A stretch of DNA of 64,000 nucleotides from Pseudoscleropodium purum (lineage: Eukaryota > Streptophyta > Bryopsida > Hypnales > Brachytheciaceae). A program made the translations under genes and the position numbers. The notes under the pieces were generated by a model. It saw nothing but the letters and a program-made list of their open reading frames with translations, had not been told where the DNA came from and ran no database searches. This document shows, in pieces, positions 37,301 through 48,858 of this stretch. Where the stretch lies: positions 18,600,001 to 18,664,000 of the forward strand of contig OZ017797.1 of assembly GCA_963969395.1 (NCBI GenBank), given 5' to 3'. Within the stretch, counting starts at the first letter, position 1. Every line of letters begins with the position of its first letter.

Positions 37301-39105
37301 TAGAGGTCATTTGCGTTTAGAAAACATACTTACCCCATCGGTGATTTTAAAGCCTTTGGTCCATGCAAGGACTTCGCCTTGGTTCACTTTGGTTTGAATA
37401 ACAGGAAATGAGAATGTGAAGCCTATGTCCCGTCGATGATTTAAGTTCAAACACTCAAATCCAAGGTCTGCTTCTTTGGATATAAATTGTACAATGGTCT
37501 TGGCAAGGAAGTCGAAAAGACCCTACAAACCATCAATCTCATAATACTAAGCAAACCCATTCTATCTTTGTTGAAAAATATCTAATAAAATGCATGGAAG
37601 CAAAAATATGTCTAATATTTACAATATTATCAAGCATGATTATTATATGTCTACAACATAAAATATTTTGTTAATACACATCATATTAAAAGTAGTCTGC
37701 TTTAAATCTGCCCATGCTCTAAAAGCAATCATAACATAGAGGTACATTTTGCTTTCTTCAATGTACTAGTAGTGTACATTTCAGGAGGTAGTTGCTTCTA
37801 ATGACCACTGCATTTCAACTTAAAAAATTTGTAACTAATTCCACAAAGGTCCAAAAAATTATGAAACAACTTGAGTTAGATGCCATTTCCATTGTTTTCT
37901 TCCTCTCAAAATTTGCTCAAAATTGTTTAGCTTAGCTTCCCCCCAAAAGGCAATCAGCTCTTAAATGGTCACTTTATGAGCAGACTACCTTACTCCAATA
38001 CCGCTCATATGTAAGTAAAGTTGGAAAAAACATTAATTAATACAAAAGTTACCTTGCTGCTTCCTGTCATGACTTCAGTAGGAATGCGAACTTGCTCCGA
38101 CTCTTGCTTCAAGATACGCCCTTCTTTCCCATCCAGTTGTAATCGCAACACTCGGAAGTTGGTACCCCCCAAGTCCACTGCATAATAGAGTCCTTTTTCA
38201 TTCCTTCAATTTGCATCCAAGAATTCGTAAGCATCCAGATTTAGAAGAAAAAAAAAACACAAAAAGAAATTGGAAAATGAAAGCAAAAAATTCTACTTTG
38301 GATAAACTTTACTTTACTTTACTTTGGAGAGATGAAAAAAAAACTAAATGACTTGAGAAATGAAGGCAAATGCTAAGAACTTAGCTACATTTATACATCT
38401 ATTTCTAGAGCTGCAAATTGATATAAATCTAAAAAAGCAATACTGGTAGCTCACAACATTCCTGAAAAAAAAACTAGAAACACCTTGCAAACCCAACTGC
38501 CAATTCAAGAAAAAACTCAAAACATTCTAGATGCTTCAATTCTTTGCCACTTTTCTCCAACACAGGATCCTCGATCTCCCATCTCACCTTCAAAATCGAA
38601 ACTGTTGGTACTCAACCTCCTGTTGTAGTTACAAAAAATTACAGAAAAAATGGTGGAATTGACAAAACTGCTCTAGTATGTTGAACACAAGAAAATTCAA
38701 ACCCTGGCAAATTTGGGGGTTTGAATTTCACTAGAAAGATGGCTGTAGACCAGTGTGCTGTTCCCGACCAAAAGGAACTAAGAAACCCGTCAACACTGCT
38801 CTCGAACATTACCCACACGAAAATTTCAAACCCTACAAAACTAGTTCCCCCAAGCAAGACGTTCCTCAAATGCGATGTATCCCTTCAAAAAAAAAATCTC
38901 CAAGTTGATCAAAACACACGCACCCTGAAGGCAAGCATTCGAGATACGTGGGCAGCATTTTGAGCCTTCGCTGTCCCGGATGCTCCAGCCCTTGTTGCAT
39001 CTCCTCCGCCATAGCTTGAGCAGTGTGACGCAACAGCATCACGGGCGTACCACAAGACTTCCGAAACTCCGCAAGAAACGAGCTGGGGTCGCTCGAAGAC
39101 TCCAT
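31370..39105 (-). CDS. HXK: Hexokinase, cytosolic type C-like (nine exons)
   Basis: ATP-dependent phosphorylation of glucose and other hexoses to the 6-phosphate, the entry step of glycolysis; plant family members can also be sugar sensors. 483 aa. Exons (-): 39105-38924, 38203-38053, 37522-37334, 36946-36869, 35942-35790, 35125-35027, 33757-33627, 32185-32104, 31756-31370 (1452 nt in frame, all GT-AG, plant nine-exon layout). Phosphate-1 motif [10 protein letters not shown] (70-79); sugar-binding FTFSFPV (146-152) and WTKGF (165-169); catalytic VNDTVGT with Asp203; [11 protein letters not shown] (224-234); VEWGNF with Glu256; FEKMIGGMY with Glu287; [15 protein letters not shown] (378-392); DGSLYEKY (420-427); [15 protein letters not shown] (454-468). 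All catalytic residues are present. The protein starts [20 protein letters not shown] with no membrane anchor (type B) or transit peptide (type A), which fits type C. The leader has no ATG for ~185 nt. Introns are large (up to 1.4 kb) and loaded with MITEs. Confidence 0.95.
32523..32824. mobile_element. ~300-bp MITE family, copy A (hexokinase intron 7)
   Basis: This 302-bp element has inverted ends TAGTAGTCTACTC and GAGTAGACTACCT and is flanked by TA on both sides (32521-32522, 32825-32826). Shared internal blocks with the other copies are TGCTTTCTTCAATGTAC, GCATTTCAACTTCAAAAA, ATATGAAACAACTTGGGTTA and CTTCCCCCCAAAG. TA duplication and short TIRs suggest a Tc1/mariner-related MITE. It is non-coding. 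Confidence 0.85.
33331..33568. mobile_element. ~300-bp MITE family, copy B, rearranged (intron 7)
   Basis: Diverged copy sharing the CAACTTCAAAAATT and ATATGAAACGACTTGGGTTA blocks, but both terminal repeats are lost. It carries its own hairpin (GTGTCCACCTCCTAA against TTAGGAGGTGGACAC, ~33343-33437). It ends about 60 bp from the exon 7 splice donor. Confidence 0.7.
33950..34510. repeat. Tandem duplications in hexokinase intron 6
   Basis: Two diverged units (~33955-34195 and ~34203-34400) and a partial third (~34401-34510) share CTCTCAACTTTAAGCAAAAA, GTAGAAA(A/G)GAGG, AGGGAGTATT, GTAGATGTRCTAG and GGAAGRATGTC. Part of the unit (CACTAGTAGAAAGGAGG) looks like a CACTA-type end, so this may be a rearranged MITE array. 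Confidence 0.75.
34609..34901. mobile_element. ~300-bp MITE family, copy C (intron 6)
   Basis: This 293-bp copy has the best-preserved ends: AGGTAGGGTGCTC at the left and CACACTACCT at the right, with TA duplicated on both sides (34607-34608, 34902-34903). It shares the internal blocks of copy A. Confidence 0.85.
36096..36298. mobile_element. 203-bp hairpin MITE in hexokinase intron 4
   Basis: The inverted arms share AGGTAMAGGCACC and CAATGGCATCCCTTTCTA, then AAGGGGAGTCATTT; the left arm has an extra ~17 bp. TA flanks both sides (36094-36095, 36299-36300). The AGGTA end and TA target site resemble the ~300-bp family, which suggests a related transposase. Confidence 0.8.
37690..37990. mobile_element. 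~300-bp MITE family, copy D (intron 2)
   Basis: 301-bp copy with ends AAGTAGTCTGCTT and GAGCAGACTACCT. TA follows on the right, while the left target site has decayed. Its interior is close to copy A. Confidence 0.85.
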
Positions 39106-39660
39106 ATTTTTTTCTTCAACCGCCCACAAAGGTGGAGCGAGCTGCCGCTTACGAGATTCCACTGTTTGTGCTTCGGAAGAGTGACAACAGCCGAAATCTG
39201 AAGATGAAGATGAAGATGGAGAGGGAGACGGGAGAAGGAGAAGGAGGGAATGAAGGCAGAAAATCGAAGTGTTGTTATAATCTAAGTTTAATCATCTGGG
39301 TGTTGGTAAGCTTAGTATTATCCCCGAAGATTCACTAGATCTCTCCTTCCTACTGCGGTGCCACTTGGTCGCCAATCGTTAACGCTACTCTGGCTGTGAG
39401 GAATTTGGAGAATTCCCGAGAGGATTTCTTTACGAATCAAGACGTCATCTTTCGTAACATTCTTCAACAGAGTTCTGCGCTCTTAGAGGAATCTTCATTG
39501 CACGTGAAGAGACTTCACTGTTGTCTTCGCTAAGTTCTCCTCCATGGTCTCGTGAGGGAAGTGCACCTAATTGTGACACTTTTCAAAATCCAGCAATCCA
39601 GCCTTTACAGATTCTTGCTTAAAATGTACAACCTGGAATCATGAGAGCCAAGGGTTTATT
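39106..39660. promoter_or_regulatory. Hexokinase leader and probable promoter
   Basis: On the coding (minus) strand the leader is strongly pyrimidine-rich (CTCC/CTTC runs at ~39195-39250) and lacks any ATG before the start. GC is higher than in the flanking DNA. No TATA box can be assigned with confidence. Confidence 0.45.
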
Positions 39661-39717
39661 TTCAGCACTTTTAAAATTCATAGTTTACAATACAAGAAAC
39701 CAAAGTTTACTGATGTC

Positions 39718-39795
39718 AAACCCATGTTTTTATATCAACAATGATGTTCAATATAACATCAATGGACATCATTGTTGACATAAAAACATGGGTTT
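39718..39795. repeat. Short perfect-type hairpin upstream of hexokinase
   Basis: A 30-bp arm at 39718-39747 (AAACCCATGTTTTTATATCA...) pairs with 39766-39795 with one mismatch across an 18-bp loop. A T-run and a further GATGTCA repeat follow. It is probably a small fold-back element; a small-RNA hairpin is possible but untested. Confidence 0.75.
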
Positions 39796-39799
39796 TTTT

Positions 39800-41931
39800 T
39801 TTTGATGTCACCTTAGATGTCACCTAAAATCCGTTTCTTTTGATGTCAATCCGTCACCTAAAACAAGGATTATTTATAGTGTTATTGATTCAGTGTTAAG
39901 TAAATGCGTAAGTCAAGAATCTAATGTACTCTCTCGATTTTCAACAAGATTGAATTCTAAATTAGGCAATTTAACAATAGGAACAATGCTCAATTGCTTA
40001 TTTTGACATATATAGGTGTAGTTACTTGAATCATTGCTTCTTTCACAAGAGAGAGAGAGAGAAGGGACAGAAGTAACTCCAATCATTTATTGTAGGTTGG
40101 CATAATTTAAGGCATGATTTATTTGGAGTTTCATGTTCATCCCCAACGAAAAAAGGAAGAAAAATTCTATCATCATCTTTTGAGGGAGGGGAGAGGCCAA
40201 TCAAATGAAATTGATTGTAAAACAACAAACAATTTTGTTAAGCCTCTAACAATGCTGCAACCAAGAACTGATTAATGGATGACTTTCCAAATTATTATAG
40301 AAATAAAGAATGCACCTTTTGGTTCAAAAATGAAATCATTTTTGTCAAACTACCTTAGTGATAGGTCTCATCTTTTTAGGGTTAAGAAAGTTTTGTTCTT
40401 GAAGCATTGGTTTCTTTTTTAAGTAAGGTCCTATTCAAACTACCACACATGATGCAATTTTTGTTTGTGCAAAGCCTCCTCCTTTTTTGGTCAAGAGCAA
40501 ACACCCAACGAACATCACTTTCACCATTTATTCTCTATCGTTCTGATTGCTCTATGTAAATTTATACATGATGTATTCTAAGAGAATGGTCTTTCAACTA
40601 GTTCAAGAAAGCAATGAGTTGAATAGAATATTTGGTGTATGTTTTTTTGCCACATATGGCATTTGGGCCATAATAAGAAGTTACAAACCAACCAAGCCCT
40701 TGCATTTACTCCAAAAGTGATAGCCCCATCAGTAACAATTTTTTTTCCCCATCAAACGAGATGATTGTGCTTAGACTACAAATACTACTATAGGAATCAA
40801 ACTAAAGACCACATAGGCCCCAAAAGTCCAATAAATACAATCATTTTTAGCTATCCTTTAGGAGTAGTTTAAACTTGGAATGCCAAGTTGGTCACCTTGA
40901 AAATCATTCTTTTTAATACCATGTGAATCATGTGCTTAAAAAACCCGAGAACACTCATTGGAAGCAAACTACTATGCAAGACCTCCTTTTTTTACACAAA
41001 ATTTTTGAAGATGAACATTTGTACTTTTCTTTAGCATAAATGGATTCTCTATCATCCAATGGACAATTTTAGGCCACCATGTCATTACAAGTTTGACCCT
41101 TAAAGGATACACCTCCCATTAGTGCATTCTTTGTTTCTACAATGAACAATGAAGTCACCCATCAACCACTTTTGGGCTTCAATGTTCTTCAAGAATTAAC
41201 CCCTCATTGCCAAAGTCCCATTTGGCTTCAAAAACATCATTGCTTTTGAAGTGATATAGATCTAAATGTAACTAAGTTATAGAAATCTTAATTGTACAAT
41301 CTTGTAGTGAACATGTTGTAGATAATAAGAAAAAATTTGGAGTCACTTGACTACATAGATTGCAAGATTACAATGTTTTAGTATTCAAAAAAGTTGCTTA
41401 AATTTTCCTAGCAACACACTTGGAGGTGAAATTCGATTTCTAAACCTACTCAAATGAAAAAACTTGAAACTATAAAGTGATTCAAAAGCAACATACAAAC
41501 ACATTAGTAAAAAAAATCATTCAATTGACTCAATGTGTTTGCAAAATGGCTTGCAAATGTCAAAAAATAGACAATAAAAGTTGCAAAAAACACATATGAT
41601 GTTGAACCTCCTTCTACTAAAATGCTTCTCAATCACTCATAACTCCTTGGATTAATATGAAAGTTTAACCACACAAACTAGACTAGTATGTGCAACTTCA
41701 CAAAAAATATTTATTGGAAACGGACATTCTATGGGGAAGAAACAAGTTGCCAAAGTTCACTATAATCCAAGTTCACTATAAGTTTATGTTGAAATTTTGA
41801 ACTTCAAATTGCTCCCAAACATTCAATGAAACTTGGATTGACATGAATTTTTTACCACAATAACTAGACTGGAAAGGAAACATAATCCAAGAAATTTTTA
41901 TGGAAAACAAACATTGGATGAAGGAGATACA

Positions 41932-41962
<31 letters not shown>

Positions 41963-42190
41963 TTGTAGCCTTCAAATGCAGTTTGGTAGACTCAAATTGA
42001 ACCTGTGAACTTGGATTGGCTTCCAATTAATTAGTACATCTTGAATCAATTGAGAATCTTGTCACACAAACTAGAAAAGAGAGCGCTAATTTTTCAACAA
42101 GTTTTATTGAATTTGGACATTGGATGTAAAAATTATAGCACTTTGAATTGAACTTGAAACTATATGAGGACACTTTTGGTCCCCTTGGGC
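39800..42190. other. AT-rich intergenic stretch, no gene seen
   Basis: Low-GC DNA with short unrecognised frames. It holds a diverged copy of the TTAACCC-ended family near 41094-41215 and a (CA)n run at ~41934-41958. Confidence 0.5.
41934..41958. repeat. (CA)n microsatellite
   Basis: An uninterrupted alternating CA run of about 25 bases. Confidence 0.9.
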
Positions 42191-42199
42191 GACGAGGGG

Positions 42200-42545
42200 T
42201 CAATAAGCGGGTGTTTTGATTTAAGAGGGGATCCAATAGAAACACAATGAGATTGTGATATGCCCAACTTTTTAGGGTGCGTCAGATCTTACTCATTCAA
42301 TTGGGTACAGCCGTTGACCCCTCGGAATCTGACGTGGCAAGTGATGATTGTCCTGTCACTCATCATAGAGTCTAGTTGGCAGTATCCTGTGGAGATTAAG
42401 ATACCGGTACTTTCAAGTGCAGCTTCCTCTCCGTTCTCAGGACGGGCTCTGTCATCCAAAAGCCCAAGTAGATGAACTGATGCCCCTCTTACATTGCTCC
42501 TTTTGGGGTCACCCAATGAAATTGGTGTTGGCAAACAATCGCCAA
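42200..42545. other. Local GC-richer patch, origin unclear
   Basis: A ~350-bp patch of higher GC within AT-rich DNA. A stretch beginning TGTGATATGCCCAA could be the start of an LTR remnant, but no partner LTR, primer site or coding trace is visible. Overlapping short frames on both strands match nothing known. Confidence 0.3.
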
Positions 42546-42547
42546 AA

Positions 42548-42696
42548 TCTTAACCCTAAAAGGATGCACACCCCATGACTAAGGCAGGTACCAAAATTCT
42601 CCAATTGCTGGACCAGTAGGTGCATTCTCTTTTTCTACAGTAAATAGTGAAGTCATTCATCAAAATCATTCTGGTCCTTAGAGTCCTTAGAGGGTT
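42548..42696. mobile_element. Fold-back element with TTAACCCT ends
   Basis: The ends are inverted: CTTAACCCTAAAAGGA at the left and TCCTTAGAGGGTTAAG at the right, ~149 bp apart. The interior block GTGCATTC, then TTTCTACA and GTGAAGTCATTCATCA, recurs in diverged form near 12546-12625, 41094-41215 and 56815-56935. Confidence 0.6.
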
Positions 42697-45600
42697 AAGG
42701 TGAAGGCATCAATAACCAATCACGCAATATCCAACCTACAAGGTGTACTATTTCCAACCTTAGGCTAGGACCGAAGCTTGGAATTTGTTTTTTTGGTTCT
42801 TTTTAAGGTTGGGACTAATAAGGTGATGACACATGTCTCAAAGTAGTGAGCAAGAAAGTAGGGAAGTAGTGAGCAGGAAAATAATGTCTTGAATGATTGG
42901 AAATGGAAGACTCTAGACATTGGCTATGGGTCAAACGCTCTTTTGGATCCCAAAATTCATAGTAATTTTAGTTTCGGGTGTAAAATTTTGATAAATTTGC
43001 AATCCCCATATTTCCTATCTTCCTACATGGGACAAAAATATCCACCAACTCATACTACATAGAATATACTTCCAAATTGCTTAAATGATCGGTTATTGGT
43101 GCCTCCACCTTCCCTCATTTTTTAGCTTGCTTCTATAACACCAAGAAAAAAAAGGATGAATTCACCAAAATCATCTATCAAAAATATGAGATTTGTCAAT
43201 ATTTGAATGAAATATATTATTTTTAGGTGATATTGTGGATGAGTGAAGGATGGATGATCTAAATTGGATGATTTGCTTCATTAGCTTGCATTCTCAGGGG
43301 GTGCCGGTGTGCTTCCACCAAGAAAACAACAAAAATTCATTGGGGTCTTTAGGAAAAATGCAATTTTTGGACTATAAACATGTTTTTCTAGTGTAGTCAT
43401 AGGACCTTGTGTTAATCCATTAAGGTCTAGACAAGTTATATATTTATTCACAAGCTTGAACTTTGATTGGTTGCATATAAAGCTTGTTATAAGAAAATTG
43501 ATTGTACCTTTGAGCTTCCTATTCAATATAACCAATATAATATGAGACTTGTTTTGTGAAGGCATCCTTGATCAATGGAATGACCAACATACTTGTCCTC
43601 CAAATATAATTATAACTTTTCAATGGAGTAAGGTTAGAACTCAAAATTACTATCATTAGAAAGACATACAAAAGTACTTTGAATAGACTCAAAAAAACTC
43701 AATTTTTGACATTGGACAATGAAAATAAATTCCTTCAAAGGCTTGTCCTTTGGTCTATATTTTCCCATTTCATATGACTATTTTATGAATGAAATTTTTA
43801 TATTTATTTTTCAAAGATGAAATGAAATGTACAAGTCATAAATTTGTATTTTTTAAGTTTTAGAAATTTGAAATTAAAGTGAGTTTTTGAAGAATAAGTA
43901 AAGAAAACTTAGATCAAATACAATATTAGTTGAAGAAATCTGAAATTTTCTCCATAGTTGTATATAGTATTATAAAAAATCATAAAATAAACCAAATTTC
44001 TATGTCTTTTATAATTATACAATTAGTAGACTTGTTTACTAGCCCTAAGTTGAAATTAAAATAAAAAAATTATTTTTTGGAATTTAAAGAAATTGATTAG
44101 AAACTAGGTTTGAAAAAACTCATTTCATTTTTGGATCTCAAATTCAGGAAATATGATTCTTATGGATGAAATTTACATTAAGATTGGGGAGTGAAAAGTG
44201 GCAAGAATACACTATTAGGTGGTATGCACGTTAAGTATTTTGTGTAGTGTAAAAGTCAAAAATATTACAATGACAATGAAGGAATTTTCAATATCATTCA
44301 CCACTAATGTGATTAAACAACTCCACACATACCACATAGATGAAAATTTGACTTTTTTGTCATACAAAAGGGCCCTAAAGTCATTGAAAGAACATATATC
44401 AAAATTAGTATTGAAGCAAGGTTAACCTTGCAAAGATAAGTCAATATAACCACTTAATCAAACATCTTTCTTCTTACAATTGTACATGAATAAAATTTTA
44501 TTTATTTATTTTTAAGACACGAGATCACAAATTAAATTCTATAGGTCATAAAAATTTCAAACTTTGGATCTTTTACTATAGGCGTATATTAAAATATAGA
44601 ATATCATGTTGTAAGATGAAATACCATGTTACCATACTTAGAAAATACAAAAACAAAGTTCAAATTGCAATGAAGTATTGAATTTTAAGAAATTTTCAAA
44701 CTTTCAAATTTGAGTAGAAGCTAGACTTCATAAACTTCATTTCAATAGTTGGAATTAAACTCAAAATAGAAAATTTCATAACTAAAATTCACATGAAGAA
44801 CAAAAAACTAAAAGTGGCTAAAATACACTACCAAGTAATCAGTGGATTTAGAATCTCCTTATGTAGAAAAGTCAACACCAATACTAAGAGGGAATTTTCA
44901 ATATAGTCCACTAAAAATGAGTTTAGGCACGCAACTCCCAAAAAAAATTGGATGAAAAATTGTCTTTTTTGTTCTACATAGAAGTCTCAAAGTCATCTAA
45001 AAGAAACAAATAAGTCATTTGAGTGTTTCAAGGTCAATAAGATAGATCATTCCTAAAAGTTATGTGCACGTATAATTGTCACTTATTGCATTTTAGCAAA
45101 ATTTTAATGAAGGAATATTGTGTCAAGGAAAATTATATTTTTTTTACCAATTAGAAGAGAAAACAAACTGAAATTAAAGTAGAAAATTTCAACCCAAATT
45201 GAATGAAGAGACAATTTATTTCCTATATTACCTTAGTAAAGCAACATTAATTGACAATATAATCACCTATAAATCAAGTGCACACATGTTCAAGAGAACA
45301 CAATGAAAACCCAAATAGTAGATTCACAATCAATGACAACGATTCTTATTCAATGACTTCAATCTCCCAATGGCTTCCTATATTGACAATTTTCCACACC
45401 TTCTTTTTCCACTATAGGTTTTGATATTTAGACAAAGTTGATAATGGATGGACCAACATAAAAGCATTGCTTCTACTATGGCAAATAAATTCATTTGGCA
45501 ATTGGGGTATGAAAAGTATACAATTAGTGCTTAAGGGTCATTGCAAAAAACACCAATCTTGATTCTTCGTCACAATTGGAGTGACATTGTTGTATTCCAA

Positions 45601-46084
45601 TATAACTTTTGAATCCCAAGTCCTAAGAACTTGAAATTTCTATTGGAGAGGTCTAACTTAATGGTAGTCAATTCCATAATTTTTTAGAACAAAAATCATG
45701 TTATATTAAAATTTGATTTTGTTAATTTGTCACATTTTGAGATTTAGAGGTTTTCATTATGTCTGGAGTATCCAAATTGAATGATTTAGAATTGAAGTTT
45801 TGGTGGTCTAGAATTCCTACACTAGGTGGGTATATACCTACCAAAGGACATCTAAAAATATATTATTTTATGTACTCTATATCCATGCAAATAAGGCTAT
45901 GTTGTATGAGCACTTTTGTACATTGAAGATGGTTTCAACTTCATTTTGGGGGGAAGTTTGATAACCATCAAGTCCTCTTAAATGACCAATTTTTAGTTTT
46001 TTTGGTTTATGATTTTCTATTTATTATTAATTTATATCTCATTGTATTCATTTTCTATGACAATATGTCTTTCTTCTTATATAG
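42697..46084. other. AT-rich intergenic stretch, no gene seen
   Basis: Low-GC DNA with only short frames (43281-43565 minus, 44219-44425 plus) lacking recognisable motifs. Diverged internal repetition (lines near 44.2 and 44.8 kb share phrases such as GTGGCAAGAATACACTA/GTGGCTAAAATACACTA) points to old duplicated elements. Confidence 0.45.
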
Positions 46085-46086
46085 TA

Positions 46087-46717
46087 CTCCCTCCGTCCCA
46101 AAATGATCTTCCTCTTGGCATGAATTTCTTGTCCCTAAATGATCTTCCTGAAATGATGTGGAGAAAGGACCTACGGAGAAATTGCATGTGTATAGTAACA
46201 ATACAAAAATAGGGGCCTCATCTGGACTGATTTAGTTGTTGATTTGACTTGCTTCTTAATTTGTACAATTAATTTTTTAAATAAAAAAATAAAAATGAGG
46301 AGCCTTAGTCCCCATTGGGCCATTACCCCAGCCATTAAGGTAGCTGATTCTTCATTTGGCTAGAATTGTGTGAATTTGTACAGTACATCTGATATTGTAC
46401 AGAACAAATCTCCACATCATGCAACTTCTGGCCAACATGGGATGACTGGACAATGCGGGAAGACAAGAGAAAGAATACACAGCATGCAAAATGTAAAAAT
46501 GATTGGCTAGCACTGCTCCATTTAAAAGGCCCCAAAATTCTACTTTTTGAAGTGCTATACTTATATTTTAATTACTTATTTGAAGTTGAAAATTTTAAGA
46601 GAGTAGGAGTGCATCATACTCTACTTACAACTCAAAACAGATTTAAAAAAAACACTATTTTGAGTCTTAATCTAGAACATTTTGTTTAACAAGAAGATCA
46701 TTTGGGGATAGAGGGAG
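46087..46717. mobile_element. Stowaway-like (mariner) element, 631 bp
   Basis: The left end CTCCCTCCGTCCCAAAATGA is the classic plant Stowaway terminus. The right end, inverted, is CTCCCTCTATCCCCAAATGA; matching continues to ~29 bp. TA is duplicated at both borders (46085-46086, 46718-46719). At 631 bp it is longer than most Stowaway MITEs. No transposase frame is present, so it may be a deletion derivative of a mariner-like element. Confidence 0.88.
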
Positions 46718-46719
46718 TA

Positions 46720-48858
46720 TTGTATTAGTTCTTGCAAGTAGTTTGTAGTACTTGCAACGATATTGTTAACCAACAATTTTTCCAATCAATGGCTAAGGTT
46801 GTTTTGTTACAAAGTACTCCTAGTACTCCAAATCTGAAATCAAAATTTTGCTAAAATGCTATAGAAAACATACAGTGTTTCTTGCAATGACCCTTAATCC
46901 CTCTAAAATATTCTCTTTGGCATGGCAAAAATATCAAAGTTTTGTTAAGGGTAGCAACTTTGCTGAAACTACTTTTTCTTCTAAAAATAGTTCATTAGAT
47001 TAGCAATGATGGAGATTGTTTTTACTTTTATATACTAGCCTAATATATCTTATCAAATGAGTTTGGAACCATACTAGTTATATGTGACATCCGTTGAAAT
47101 GTATTATGTTAGACGTGTATCTAATATAATACTAGACACTCATATAATATACTCAAATATTCCAAATATTGTAGCTATATTCTTGAATATTACCAAATAT
47201 TATAATTATTTCTAAGATTTTGCTTATTAGTTGGACATGAGCTCACGTTGATGTCTAAGATACCAACAAAATAAACAAAATGTTGGAGTGCCTCCATTAG
47301 TACTAGGAGACTTGCAATTAATTGAATGTCTTAAGAGCTTGTGGCACATGTAGGGCAAACAAAGGGATTCATTTTTCAAAATAGACAAAATGAAGTTTTG
47401 TCAAACCCGTGGCTACGGTCTTTTAAGACTGGACTAAGACATTTTCAAGGTCAATTCTTTATGACAACACTACAACACTTTGTCTTATTGAAGTGTCTAC
47501 AATTCTATATGAGCATTAAATCCTTTTATAATGTATTACTACAAACTTTTAGTCTGAAACAATAACAAACTTAACCATCACCAACAAGTCCTACCAACGG
47601 CCTTAGCAATTTTATTCTAGGCTTGTCCAAAGCAAAAAGACTCCACATGAGCACCCCTTCAAGGTACAAGTTGTGTCGTTCTTCCCATCACTCCCACATT
47701 TGCTCAGCAATAGAGGACCTTTGGAGCAGATAGTTTTACACTCACGCTAATTTGGTCAATTAACTTTGATTGTTGCCTAGTGAAAGACGTGGAAGCTAGT
47801 GAGGGGCATGAGAAAGAGGGAAAGAACTTCAATGAGGACTTTAAAGGGGGGCTAATGCAAAGCTTTTGGTCTTCAATGCTACATCTCATGACGTAATAAA
47901 TACCTCACCACTTCTTGATGCTATAGTCAAATGGAGTGCAATTGGTGGAAATGCTCTTAAATTGATACAAATCCTACAAAACAATTAACTACTTGGTGTA
48001 CAAGGTGGGCACTCCAAAACCGATACTTTTGCTATTGCACCTAGTTACTATTATTAAATTGGTCAAATTTTCATTGATTTTCTTATTGGTAATTGAAAGA
48101 AAGTTCCACAACACCAAAGAATGCGACATTTGGATATAGTATGCAAAAGTTATGAAGGATCAAAGTTTTTTTTGGTAGAGGTTCTAAAACTGTTTCTTCT
48201 ACATAAATACATATTGATTTTGGAGATGTATAGTGACAATGGTGGTTTTGGACCAGTGATGCATTTTGAGGTGGTAACCTTAATCCCTAAAGGACCAAAA
48301 GGCCACTAGGTAGCTTCTACAACACAGTCGTTTTTGCACTCCTAGTCATTTAGGGGTTAAGTCATTAGAATGTAATTGATTCTATGAGCAAGGTGCATAA
48401 AATCCAAAATCATTGTATTCATAACTCAATCTAACCAATATTATTCAATTACATTAATTGTTCCCTAGAGTAACAAAAAAGAGGCAAAATATTTGTTTCT
48501 AAGTGTTATTGGCTACAAATCTATCAAACAAGTATTTGAAATTCGAGAAATTGACTTTTGTAGGTTTTCAAATTCTAGACTAATCCAAAAGGATAATGCA
48601 AAACGAAACGAAGAGTAGTTGCATGGTGTTTAGGTGCATGTCAAATTGACAAAGTTTAGAAGCATGATCGACGAGCCTTACAAGGTACTAGAAGAGTTGC
48701 ACAAATTGAAATTACAAGAACTAGAGAAGGCAACAAGTAATTTCAATGACAAATGTTTCACTAGATTGAATGGATGCATCCACAAAGTATAACATGATGT
48801 CTTTGACAACCTTGGTCATGAGAGATGGAGCAATTGTGGCTATGAAATGCACACCATA
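46720..48858. other. AT-rich intergenic stretch, no gene seen
   Basis: Short frames only, none recognisable. A small inverted element of the TTAACCC family lies at ~48278-48361 (CCTTAATCCCTAAAGGA against ATTTAGGGGTTAAG). Confidence 0.45.

Noticed and set aside
42200..42545. Solo LTR
   Set aside because: Only a TG-type start is suggestive; no CA end with a target duplication could be fixed, so it is listed only as a GC-richer patch.
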